From Nonomuraea africana (GTDB lineage: Bacteria > Actinomycetota > Actinomycetes > Streptosporangiales > Streptosporangiaceae): a DNA stretch of 64,000 nucleotides. Shown in pieces: positions 7,301-15,367 of this stretch. The notes under the pieces are model-generated. The model did no database searches. It was not told the origin of the DNA and saw only the letters and a program-made list of their open reading frames with translations. The stretch lies in the NCBI RefSeq assembly GCF_014873535.1, contig NZ_JADBEF010000001.1, positions 6,634,001 through 6,698,000 on the forward strand. Reading direction: 5' to 3'. The first letter of the stretch is position 1. Each line of letters begins with the position of its first letter. The position numbers were made by a program, and so were the translations under genes.

Positions 7301-7348
7301 TTGTGTTACGTTCGCGATCAGGACCGGTCTCCCCCGGAGGTGCGCCGT

Positions 7349-8083
7349 ATGAACGACAACCTTCGCCACGCCCTCATCAACGCCCGCCTGCAGGCCGCTG
7401 ACGTGGCCGCACGCCTCGCGGTTGATCCCAAGACCGTTAACCGCTGGCTCAAAGGGCGGCTTCCCTACCCGCGGCATCGGTGGGCCGTCGCCGATCTCCT
7501 CCGTGTCGATGAGGCCGACCTGTGGCCTGAGGCCGCCCAGCAGCAGCGCTTGATCTCGGATGAGGTACAGGCCGTCTATCCCCATCGTTGGGCAGTACCG
7601 CAGAGCGTGTGGCGGCGCCTGTTCGAGGAGGCAGAACGGGAGATCGACATCCTGACCTACAGCGGGCTCTTCCTCATCGAGGACGCCGGGATCCTCAACC
7701 TCATAGCCGAGCGCGCCTGCGCAGGCGTAAGAGTCCGGATGCTGCTCGGCGACCCGGACTGCCCCGAGGTAGCCACGCGGGGCCAGGACGAGACCATCGG
7801 GCCCGACGTGATGGCGGCGCGGATCAAGAACTCGCTCGCCCTCTGCTCGTCTCTCGACCGGGTCGACCAGGCGGAGATCAGGCTCCACCGCACGACCCTC
7901 TACAACTCGATCTATCGCGCCGATGATCGCCTTCTCGTCAACATCCACGCCTACGGCACCCCAGCCGCACACGCCCCCGTGATCGATCTGAGAGCCATCG
8001 AGAGCGAAGGAGCCGCGGAGGTCTACCTGAGTAGCTTCGAACGCGTCTGGAGCAGTGCGGAGCCGCACCAGAGGCGATCCTGA
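7349..8083 (+). CDS. XRE-family regulator with DUF5919 (paralogue)
   Basis: This 244-aa protein is collinear with the 3871 gene: helix-turn-helix (LRHALINARLQAADVAARLA, DPKTVNRWLKGR), a shared linker (YPHRWAVPQSVWRRLFEEAE) and the DUF5919 core (LHRTTLYNSIYRADDRLLVN). ATG 7349 follows CGGAGGTGCG. It is divergent from the 114-aa/GntR operon and probably represses it or itself through the GACGTC repeat. A relic of an IS5-family left end begins 7 bases after its stop, marking the edge of the intact AICE segment. Confidence 0.85.
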   Translation: MNDNLRHALINARLQAADVAARLAVDPKTVNRWLKGRLPYPRHRWAVADLLRVDEADLWPEAAQQQRLISDEVQAVYPHRWAVPQSVWRRLFEEAEREIDILTYSGLFLIEDAGILNLIAERACAGVRVRMLLGDPDCPEVATRGQDETIGPDVMAARIKNSLALCSSLDRVDQAEIRLHRTTLYNSIYRADDRLLVNIHAYGTPAAHAPVIDLRAIESEGAAEVYLSSFERVWSSAEPHQRRS

Positions 8084-8089
8084 AGAACT

Positions 8090-8187
8090 GAGTCCTTTCC
8101 AACCTGGCGGCGCTGGTCAGCGGAGGGACAGGAGACCGGGTTGAGATGAGATGCAGCCCGGTAAGACAGCAGTCGACCGAGATCCGA
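8090..8187 (+). mobile_element. Solo left end of the IS5-family element
   Basis: GAGTCCTTTCCAACCTGG at 8090 matches the left terminal repeat of the intact copy at 22374. The internal block AAGACAGCAGTCGACC at 8163 followed by GAGATCCGAT is also shared by all copies. Homology ends near 8187, before the transposase start, so only about 100 bases survive. Confidence 0.6.
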
Positions 8188-8272
8188 TTTGTGGCTCATG
8201 CCGTACAGGGCCAGGACGTACGGTCCGTTGCCGGCCTCGTGAGTGCACGACCTGCGATCGGACTTCCCACAC

Positions 8273-9208
8273 CTAGGCCGGCGGGGCGAGCCGCGCCACC
8301 TGGTCACGGACGGGGTCACCGAGGTCGGCCTGGAGCAGCCCGTTGTCGATTCCGGGAGTGCAGCCCACGGAGATCCGGACATCCGCGGGCGGTCCGTCCG
8401 GATAGCCGAACAGGAGCCGGAACTCGCGGTCATCCGCGCCTGTTCCCCCCTGGCACATGTGCTCACTCGGCCAGGTGTCCAGGGAGCTCAGCGTTGCGGC
8501 CAGGTCGTGGGCGACCTGCCTGCCGTGCTCCAGTCGAGGGGGTTTCCCGGTGTACGAGGTGGCCTGGCCGCACACCACGACCGAGACGACCCCCTCGGGC
8601 ACCATCTGCTCGTTCTGGCCCCGACGGCCGGCGAGGCGGCCCCTGCAGGGGTCGTCGGACCGGGCGGGCTTCCAGGTTCCCGCCCGATAGGCGGCAGTGA
8701 TGCTCGGCCCGACGTACGAACGGCTGCCGGCCGTGCCGTTCGTGGTCGTCACGCAGGAGTTGACCTCCTCGGCGCTGCCCACCCACAGCGCCCGGCCGTC
8801 GGGGTAGGCGAACCGGATGAGGTAGTTCGTCATCGGCCCTCCCATCTGCGTGCACAGACCACCGCGAGGGGTGGCGGTCACCGGAAGGTACGCGAGGTCA
8901 CGGGCCATCACCCTCGCCTGGTCCGTCAGGGTCCTGGTTCCGCCCAGCCGTTCGCCACCTGGGCGGGCATTGGTTCCGGGGTAGGCGCAGATCAGCGCCT
9001 GGACCGGCGCGCCGGGCACGAGTGACTCGCCGACCCCGTCGACGTCGGCGGCGGCGGGAACCCAGCCGCCGATGCCGTCGCCGCCCCACTGCTGCGGGCA
9101 CGTGGCCGGTACCGGCGGTGACCCGCTCGCCGACTGCGAGATCAGCATGACCCCCGCACCAACGACGACCACGGCCAGGGCGACGCCGATCCAACGGACG
9201 AGCTTCAT
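8273..9208 (-). CDS. Secreted or membrane-anchored hypothetical protein
   Basis: The 311-aa product begins MKLVRWIGVALAVVVVGAGV, an uncleaved signal anchor or signal peptide, followed by a Ser/Pro linker. An extracellular part with at least seven cysteines follows (for example ATCPQQW, LICAYPG, GLCTQMGG, NSCVTTT, VVCGQAT), suggesting disulphides. I recognise no domain; it resembles uncharacterised actinomycete surface proteins. A TGAGACGTC motif sits just upstream at 9213-9221. The ribosome site is weak. Confidence 0.7.
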   Translation of the reverse strand: MKLVRWIGVALAVVVVGAGVMLISQSASGSPPVPATCPQQWGGDGIGGWVPAAADVDGVGESLVPGAPVQALICAYPGTNARPGGERLGGTRTLTDQARVMARDLAYLPVTATPRGGLCTQMGGPMTNYLIRFAYPDGRALWVGSAEEVNSCVTTTNGTAGSRSYVGPSITAAYRAGTWKPARSDDPCRGRLAGRRGQNEQMVPEGVVSVVVCGQATSYTGKPPRLEHGRQVAHDLAATLSSLDTWPSEHMCQGGTGADDREFRLLFGYPDGPPADVRISVGCTPGIDNGLLQADLGDPVRDQVARLAPPA

Positions 9209-9221
9209 GACACTGAGACGT

Positions 9222-9926
9222 CAATTCCGATTGATCGGTTCAATCGGGCCCGCACCTATAGCCGTCCGGGACCGGCGAGGCGTTAGTTGATGGAGCTTGT
9301 TCCGCTCTGCGCTTCCGCAGCTCAGAAGGACCGCCCTGGGATCCGGTCATATCTGGAGCGCCTACGGAGCGTCCGGTCATGACCTTGCGAGTCGCGATCA
9401 GGCCGGCACCGCGAGACGCACTAAACCACCCGTCAGTCCGGATGAAAGCTCACTGCAGGACACGATTCCAGGGACGACGATGCCAGGGACGAGTGAAAGC
9501 AACTTATCTACACGTGATCAAGGCCGCCCACCTGCGGCGGTCGGCAGCGCGTGAGGCGGTCTGCTGGCCGCGCTGCGGCTCTTCGGCCGGTCGCGGCCAG
9601 CACCGCCCACGCGCTATGTAGTCGCAGCGGGCAACTGTCGGTCGAAGCACATTTCGACGTGTGCTTGAGGGGGCCGGTGATGGTTGTCCTGTCCGACCGA
9701 GCTTACAAAGTGGTTGAGGCCGTGACGATCGCCGACTTCGGCACCTAACGTACATGGTCCGGGCGATCGGCTGCCGCGGACCGACTTCGTCGGCCCTTGC
9801 CACTGAGTCCGAGGGCTGATGCCCGCTGTACAGCAGGCTCATACGGCTACCGAGTTTGACCCTGTTCTCCCTGCGTGAGACCACTTTTGTAGTAGCGTTG
9901 AGCCGCTCCATGCCAAGCAACTGCTA
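9222..9926. other. Gap without supported gene; contains diverged repeat
   Basis: About 700 bases with no convincing coding frame. Positions 9712-9815 are a diverged copy of 13039-13145 (shared core GACGATCGC and GACTTCGG). At 9824-9835 is GCTGTACAGCAG, a degraded form of the GTTGCTGTA/TACAGCAAC element found at 12092, 12929 and 41430. Confidence 0.5.
9712..9815. repeat. Diverged direct repeat, copy 1 (pair with 13039-13145)
   Basis: By eye about 70% of bases match copy 2, in the same orientation, including GTGACGATCGCCGACTTCGG against GTAACGATCGCGGACTTCGG. The two copies bracket the CBS-HEPN/helicase/HAD segment. Origin is unknown. Confidence 0.5.
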
Positions 9927-10757
9927 GTGATCACCCGATTGCTTCCCATACCAAGCGAGGCTGGCCTTCATCTCATGCAGATACAAGCGTCCGGGTTCTT
10001 TCGTGTTGGTCAGCTTGTGCCGGAAGATCAAGAAGTTCTGAAGATCCCAGTTGGCACAACGGTCGAAAGTGCACTTGCGCTCATGCGTGCGAACGACTTC
10101 GACCAACTGCCTGTGATAACAAGTGAAGGCCGGGTTATAGGAGCTTTTTCGTACCGCTCCCTCGCTCGCTCGCTTCGGCATGTTCGTGCGGCAGATAATC
10201 CACTCAAAATCGCGGTTGATGATCTCATCGAGGATTTGCAGTTTGTGCGAGTCTCCCAGGAAATCAGCTCGATTGAGGAGTATCTGGAAGCTGATCATGC
10301 TGTGCTTGTTGGAGACGAGGATCGCCTTCTAGCCGTCGTGACGAGTGCCGACATGATGCGCTTTCTCTTGAGTCGGACACGGCCCTTCATTTTGATTCGA
10401 GATATTGAGCTCGGCATTAGAGACGTAATGAGATCATGCTGCACTGATGAGGAACTTGCTAGCTCCGTCGTTACTGGGCTTCCGTCCGAGTCGTTAAAGG
10501 ACGAAGCGAATCTCGAAGATTTGACTCTCAGTGAGCTTCTATCAGTCCTTCTGAATCCGTCCAACTATGGCAGTTTCTTCCGGTTCGGATTCGGCCCTAG
10601 GCGAGACTATGTGAGTTTGACTCTTGAGCCGGTACGTGACATTCGAAATAAAATTGTCCATTTCCGTGACGAAGTTGCTGAGGACGAGATGCAAACGCTG
10701 GCCGAAGTGGTGGCCTGGCTCAGGCGAAAAATGCTGACACGAGGAGTGGCGCGTTGA
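9927..10757 (+). CDS. CBS-domain protein with C-terminal HEPN-like RNase motif
   Basis: The 276-aa product has a pair of CBS motifs at about residues 25-150 (PVGTTVESALALMRANDFDQ, LPVITSEGRVIGAFSYRSLA, then DHAVLVGDEDRLLAVVTSAD), which usually bind adenine nucleotides. A helical C-terminal domain ends in RDIRNKIVHF, with the HEPN RX4H signature at R240-H245. HEPN domains of this type are commonly RNases in defence and toxin systems, so a nucleotide-gated RNase is a reasonable inference. The start is GTG 9927; ATG 9975 is an alternative just before the first CBS motif. It overlaps the next gene by 4 bases (TTGA). The region is richer in A/T than its neighbours, suggesting transfer. Confidence 0.75.
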   Translation: MITRLLPIPSEAGLHLMQIQASGFFRVGQLVPEDQEVLKIPVGTTVESALALMRANDFDQLPVITSEGRVIGAFSYRSLARSLRHVRAADNPLKIAVDDLIEDLQFVRVSQEISSIEEYLEADHAVLVGDEDRLLAVVTSADMMRFLLSRTRPFILIRDIELGIRDVMRSCCTDEELASSVVTGLPSESLKDEANLEDLTLSELLSVLLNPSNYGSFFRFGFGPRRDYVSLTLEPVRDIRNKIVHFRDEVAEDEMQTLAEVVAWLRRKMLTRGVAR

Positions 10758-11923
10758 CTTCCCTGCGCTCCTACCAGCAAGAGCTGCTCGATACTCTGAG
10801 GAGGACCGACCGCCCGCACGTAGGAACGGTCTCCTCGGCAACCGGAGCCGGCGTTCGTCGAGTGGTAGCTCTCTATATTCTAGAGATCGCTAGCACGTCG
10901 CCTGTGTTGGTCCTGTGCCCAACCATCGCAATGGCACATCAGTGGGAGGAGCTTATTCAAGACCAAGGAGACTCCAGCGTTAGAGTCATGAGCTCAACGA
11001 GTGATGCGCTCGATATCCTAGAGAAGCAGGCGAGCGATAGAGCGGGCATATTGATAGCTACGTATGCTAGAGCGCATCACGGCCCAAGTAGGAGAGCGCT
11101 TGTGGGCCACAGTTTCGGCCTGATCGTGCATGATCAACCGCTTCGATCAATGCCGGATGAGATCTCCCGTGCTATTGATTCGCTCAACTCGAAGGCCGTG
11201 CAGGCTATAGCACTAGTCGATTCAGCGGATGTCTCTAAAGCGTCGCTCAGATGGCCACTTATCTGGGAGATTTCGCCTCAACGACTTCTAGAAACTGGGT
11301 ATGTTCCTCTTCGTTTCACGCAGGTCCCGTACGCGCCTAGCGCGGAAGAGCGTGAACTCCGCTCCGAAGCCATGGATGTGTTGCGTGCGCATGCGAATGA
11401 AAAGGGTGTCCCGTTTTTCCTCCTAAGTGATAGCCTTCCGGCAATGCGTCAGAGATTGCTTGCCTTGGTGTCGGAACTCTCGGAAAACTCCGTGCTGGCT
11501 CAGCGAGCATGGTCAATACTTGAGCGCATGGAAGCAGTTCAAGGAGAGGATTCGCGCTTCACCGCCCTTGACGAGGTTCTAGGTAGGCCTGACGTTGCGG
11601 ATTCTCGATGCATTGTCGTGGCAGCAACAGTCACCGATAGCCATTACATTGCTAGCCATCTCGAAGACACCGGTAGGATGCCTCGGGCAATCCTTAGCTC
11701 GCGATCAACAGAGTCGGATAGGCGCGCTATATTGGCGAGACTTGAGCGCGGAGAATGCGTTGTAGCGACACACGTAGTTGCCGAGTATGTAGGCGACTGG
11801 CCGACTGAGGTAACTATCATTCTATGGCCTTCTTCGGGAAACCGGCGCGCAATCAATAACGCCTTTCGGTTCACCGATGCCTGGCCGACCACGAACATCT
11901 TTGAGCTGAGCGAAAAAGTGTGA
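10754..11923 (+). CDS. SF2 helicase-like protein with degenerate motifs
   Basis: TTG 10754 overlaps the CBS-HEPN stop and has GAGGAG 7 bases upstream. The 389 aa follow the SF2 plan: a Q-like start (LRSYQQELLDTL), motif I region SSATGAGVRR (about 27-36), motif Ia VLVLCPTIAMAHQWEELI, motif II region GLIVHDQPL (about 122-130), and a C-terminal RecA-like lobe (CIVVAATVTDSHYIASHL, CVVATHVVAEYVGDWPTEVT). The P-loop lysine is replaced (GAGVRR for GxGKT) and the DExH box reads VHDQ, so ATP hydrolysis is doubtful. It may be a scaffold or nucleic-acid sensor for the coupled HEPN protein. This is inferred from motifs. Confidence 0.7.
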   Translation: MTSLRSYQQELLDTLRRTDRPHVGTVSSATGAGVRRVVALYILEIASTSPVLVLCPTIAMAHQWEELIQDQGDSSVRVMSSTSDALDILEKQASDRAGILIATYARAHHGPSRRALVGHSFGLIVHDQPLRSMPDEISRAIDSLNSKAVQAIALVDSADVSKASLRWPLIWEISPQRLLETGYVPLRFTQVPYAPSAEERELRSEAMDVLRAHANEKGVPFFLLSDSLPAMRQRLLALVSELSENSVLAQRAWSILERMEAVQGEDSRFTALDEVLGRPDVADSRCIVVAATVTDSHYIASHLEDTGRMPRAILSSRSTESDRRAILARLERGECVVATHVVAEYVGDWPTEVTIILWPSSGNRRAINNAFRFTDAWPTTNIFELSEKV

Positions 11924-12091
11924 CTGAACATGGCAGCTGAACCAGGCCATGGAGCGAAGGTTCCCAAGTGTTCGGGACAGCTCTAGGATCTTGTAGGCCA
12001 GTATACTAATGGCGCTCGTCTCTATTAGGAGTGAACGGCTTTGGTAGCTATAGCCTTGCTACGAGCGGGATGTTGGCGTTCTACCGTGCCC

Positions 12092-12120
12092 GTTGCTGTA
12101 CAGCAGGGATATACAGCAAC
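12092..12120. repeat. Inverted repeat GTTGCTGTA / TACAGCAAC
   Basis: Perfect 9-bp arms at 12092-12100 and 12112-12120 flank an 11-base spacer starting CAGCAG. The same structure recurs at 41430-41457 and, with one arm altered, at 12929-12953. It lies upstream of the HAD pseudogene and could be an operator or a recombinase core site. Confidence 0.55.
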
Positions 12121-12255
12121 GCTGCTGCGTAAGAGCAGGCACCGTCAGCCAGCACCTGCAGCTTGACCAGGAGAAGTCCGCTCGACCTTGAGACTGGCTC
12201 CCATTTGCAAGCAGGCATTCATGTTGGTATCGGGGCTCAATTAGGGTGATCCGAC

Positions 12256-12897
12256 ATGCAACAGCTTGCGCTCTTTGACCTGGACAAAACGACCTGGAAG
12301 AGGCGTTCCGGGTGTGGGCGGCGAAGTTCGCCGGCGAGCACGGCCTTGGGCGCGAGGCGATTGACCGCCTGATCGCTTTCGACCGGGCGGGCTACCCGCA
12401 CCGTGAAGCGTTCATCGGCAAGGTCCGCGAGCACTTCTCCCTCTTCGGATCCGTTGGTGAGCTGTGGAGCCGCTACCGCACGCGCATGCCGTTCCCCGTC
12501 CGCTGCTGACCTGAAGTGCTGGAAGGATTAGCGCGGCTGCGCGCGGCCGGGTGGAAGGTGACCATCGCCACCAACGGGATGGCGGACAATCAGCTCGGGA
12601 AGATCCAGCGGACGGGACTGGCCGAGGCCGATGATGCTTACGCGCTCTCCGGAGCTGGAGTGTCCGCAAGCCCGATGTCGGTCGGTTCGAGATCGCTGCC
12701 CCGCGGTGTGGCATGGCCCTGCCCGTGGGGGCTGGATACTCGGGGACCACCTCGTCAAGGACACCGGCGGGGAACGGGCCGCCGGCCTCCGTACGGTCTG
12801 GGTCAGCGCGGGGACCTCACCCGGCCACGAGCACGAGGCGGACCATGTCGTCACGGATGTGCTTCAGGCGATGGAGATTCTGCATGGCGACCATTGA
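12256..12897 (+). pseudogene. HAD-family hydrolase, multiply frameshifted
   Basis: Pieces of one HAD protein appear in successive frames. These are MQQLALFDLDKT (catalytic DxD motif) at 12256; FRVWAAKFAGEHGLGREAID and later parts from about 12308, ending in a stop at 12507; LEGLARLRAAGWKVTIATNG near 12520-12650 (motif II T/N); then VRKPDVG and GGWILGDHLVKDTGGERAAG to the stop at 12895-12897 (motif IV GDxxxxD). At least three frame changes are needed to join them, so no full-length product can be made. The start is preceded by the 12092 inverted repeat. Confidence 0.75.
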
Positions 12898-12927
12898 CCG
12901 AGAGGTCGCGCCGCAGCTTGCGGGGGA

Positions 12928-13047
12928 GCGCTGTACAGCAGCCCGTACAGCAACACCGCCTCACGGATCACAACCCGCCGACCTGCATCCGCCGCTTCAT
13001 CAGGGCGGGAAGTCGCTGACGTGGTATCCGCCCTTCCCTCGGCGTGG
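12928..13047. repeat. 120-bp dispersed repeat, copy at 12.9 kb
   Basis: Aligns over its whole length with 41429-41551 in the same orientation (by eye about three quarters identical). Both begin with the CTGTACAGCAGC...GTACAGCAAC or GATACAGCAAC inverted repeat and share GATCACA, CCGACCTG and GCTGACG blocks at the same spacing. It starts about 30 bases after the HAD relic. No coding potential is evident. Confidence 0.55.
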
Positions 13048-13145
13048 TGGCTGAGACCGTAACGATCGCGGACTTCGGTGGCCCGTCATCCGGGCTGGGG
13101 CGATCGCCGGCAAGGCCCCTCCTCCGTCGGTCCTCGCCACCGGGT
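13039..13145. repeat. Diverged direct repeat, copy 2 (pair with 9712-9815)
   Basis: Contains GTAACGATCGCGGACTTCGG and a GGGCGATCGCCGGC block matching GGGCGATCGGCTGC in copy 1. The remaining gap to the exonuclease gene (13146-13588) shows no supported gene. Confidence 0.5.
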
Positions 13146-13588
13146 GGCCATGGCTTAGGTGCCACCAGCGCTGACAGCAACGTCCCCACACGTCGACGTA
13201 TCCGCGCCACCGTCCACACCTGCTTGACCGCGGTCGCGATTAGCCGAGCAGGGCGATCGGTCCGCCTGAAAAGCAGACGGTCGCGGTTCGCCTGAGGTGC
13301 TTCCATGGTCGACCACGGAGAGTGAGCTACTTCGTGCTCGTCCTCCACTACCGCCGACGTCGACCTGACGCCACCGGCACAACTCCGTGTGGACTGTCTG
13401 CCGCCGTGCCGCCCGAGCAAGGGCCTTGGCGTGCAGAGGACCGACACAGGGCCACACGGTGACCGACTTCAGCCGCTTTGCCCTACAGCAGAGCAACGAG
13501 CTTGCTGCAATCGCCCGAGATGCATTGCATCAATGGGAAAGAGATGTCATTCTGCTCGCTCGCAGGGCGATTCTCTGGAGGTTCCGTC

Positions 13589-15193
13589 ATGTTCGTTCAT
13601 GGGCAACTCACACGGAACCAAGGAATCGATCCGCGAAACCTCACGTTCGCCTCGATCGACCTCGAAACGACCGGTCTCTACCCAAACAAGGGATCACGCG
13701 TCTGCGAGATCGGGATCGTACGCATGCGCGGCGACGGCGTCGTCCTCGACGAGTACTCCACCCTCGTCGCCCCGGGGATACGCATCGCCAACGACGAGTA
13801 TCACGGCATCACGAACGCCGTCGTCAAGGGTGCCCCCACCTTCCAGCAGATCGCCGGCGACGTACTCGCATATCTAAGCAACGCAATCGTGGTCAGTCAC
13901 AATCTCGACTACGAGGACAAGTTCCTCACCGCAGAATTCGGGCGGCTAGGCATCAACCTGCGCGACATCCCGGGCCTGTGCACGCTCGTCATGACGAGGA
14001 CCCAACTGGATCGATACGGCTATCGCCTCGACGATGTCGCCAACCTGATCACCGGCGAGTGGCCTGCTGCATCTCATTCTGCACTGGGCGACGCCCGCAC
14101 ACTGGCCAACATGCTCGCTAGGGTCATCACCCAAGCTCCGCAGCGCCTGTCCTGGAGAGGACCGACGCCGGTGGCATTACCGCCATATCCTCGTACCGGA
14201 GTGATTGCTCCACGCGCTGCGGGCCTGCGTAAAGGGACAGAAGGTTGGCTGGCCTCACTCACAGCCCGGCTTCCACTGATGGCACAACCACCTGCACCGC
14301 AGCCCCAGGGTGTCACTGACTACCAAGCGATGCTGGGGCACGCTCTTGCCGATGGCCGCATTGTCGGAGAAGAGGCTCAGCAGCTGGCCCTTCTAGCTGC
14401 TCGTGCCGGCCTCACGCAGCTGACTGCTCGTCAGGTCCATGAAAGCTTCCTGGCGAACGTCCGGGCCAGGGCAGAGGCCGATGGTGTTGTCACCACCGCC
14501 GAACTTAAGGAACTCCAGCGCGCCGCCCGAGAGCTAGCGGCGACGCATTTGATCGGAGACCTAGAGCAGGCCGCAGCAGCCGATCGCGCACGCAGAAACG
14601 GACCGCTCAAGGGCTGGCGACTGCTTCCGGTAGGAGACGCCCCAGGAGTTGCGGAGGTCATGGACTTCGCCTCTACCCACGGCGCCACTGTGGCAGCGAA
14701 CGTGACCAAGACCGTACGCCTAGTGGTAGCAGACTCGCCTGCGGGTGACGACCCTCGCCTCCAGAAGGCGACAGCCGCCGGGATAACGATCCTCTCGTCC
14801 GGCGAAGCGATGCAGCTCCTTGAGAAAGAAGTCGAGATGACCCACGCTGGCCTGTTCGCTAACGCGCGTGGTCAGGAGCTGGCCGAGAAGCTAAGCGCAG
14901 AGCAACGTCAACAGGCGTTGAGGCAGCGCCCGGAGTGGCATGAGGCTTGGCGACCCCGAGAGCTCAGCACCGCCGATTATCGAGCTCTGTTCATCGATCG
15001 CTACCGGGACTGGGACGAATCCCGGCGTACCGATCACACCACTCGCGTCACGCTCCAGCCTCATAGTTCGGCTTCTGCTCGACAGCCACATCGGGCCGCT
15101 TCCAAGCGAACCAGTGGCTGTGCTGCTGCTTTGGTTGTCCTGGCAAGTGCCGCTGCCGTGCTCACTGAGGCAGTTCGACAGCTCCTTGCCTGA
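13589..15193 (+). CDS. DEDDh 3'-5' exonuclease with TerB-like, BRCT and membrane parts
   Basis: This 534-aa protein starts at ATG 13589 behind GGAGG. Residues about 17-185 form a DnaQ-like exonuclease: FASIDLETTGLYPNKGSRVC (DxE), SHNLDYEDKFL and HSALGDART (H-x4-D, the DEDDh type). Residues about 245-350 resemble the TerB-like helical fold (DYQAMLGHALADGRIVGEEA, RARAEADGVVTTAELKEL). A BRCT-like module follows at about 375-450 (GWRLLPVGDAPGVAEVMDFA, RLQKATAAGITILSSGEAMQ). The C terminus is a single hydrophobic helix (AAALVVLASAAAVLTEAV). The combination suggests DNA repair or defence at the membrane; the role is unproven. Confidence 0.8.
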   Translation: MFVHGQLTRNQGIDPRNLTFASIDLETTGLYPNKGSRVCEIGIVRMRGDGVVLDEYSTLVAPGIRIANDEYHGITNAVVKGAPTFQQIAGDVLAYLSNAIVVSHNLDYEDKFLTAEFGRLGINLRDIPGLCTLVMTRTQLDRYGYRLDDVANLITGEWPAASHSALGDARTLANMLARVITQAPQRLSWRGPTPVALPPYPRTGVIAPRAAGLRKGTEGWLASLTARLPLMAQPPAPQPQGVTDYQAMLGHALADGRIVGEEAQQLALLAARAGLTQLTARQVHESFLANVRARAEADGVVTTAELKELQRAARELAATHLIGDLEQAAAADRARRNGPLKGWRLLPVGDAPGVAEVMDFASTHGATVAANVTKTVRLVVADSPAGDDPRLQKATAAGITILSSGEAMQLLEKEVEMTHAGLFANARGQELAEKLSAEQRQQALRQRPEWHEAWRPRELSTADYRALFIDRYRDWDESRRTDHTTRVTLQPHSSASARQPHRAASKRTSGCAAALVVLASAAAVLTEAVRQLLA

Positions 15194-15278
15194 CTAAGGC
15201 AGGACACAAAGGGAGCCGCGGCAACTGCACCAGTTTGCTGCCGACGCGTAGCCTTAGCGGGGTCCCCTACCTTCAGTA

Positions 15279-15295
15279 CCCCCTTTAGTAGGGGG
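15279..15295. terminator. Hairpin between convergent genes
   Basis: CCCCCT (15279-15284) and AGGGGG (15290-15295) form a perfect 6-bp stem with a 5-base loop between the exonuclease gene and the convergent restriction gene. There is no clear T tract, so it is a terminator candidate only. Confidence 0.45.
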
Positions 15296-15367
15296 AAGGG
15301 CCTCTGTCAATCCCCGACGGGCTCATCCGCGACTCGGGATCAGTCCGCAGCGGAAACGAAGTGCACC

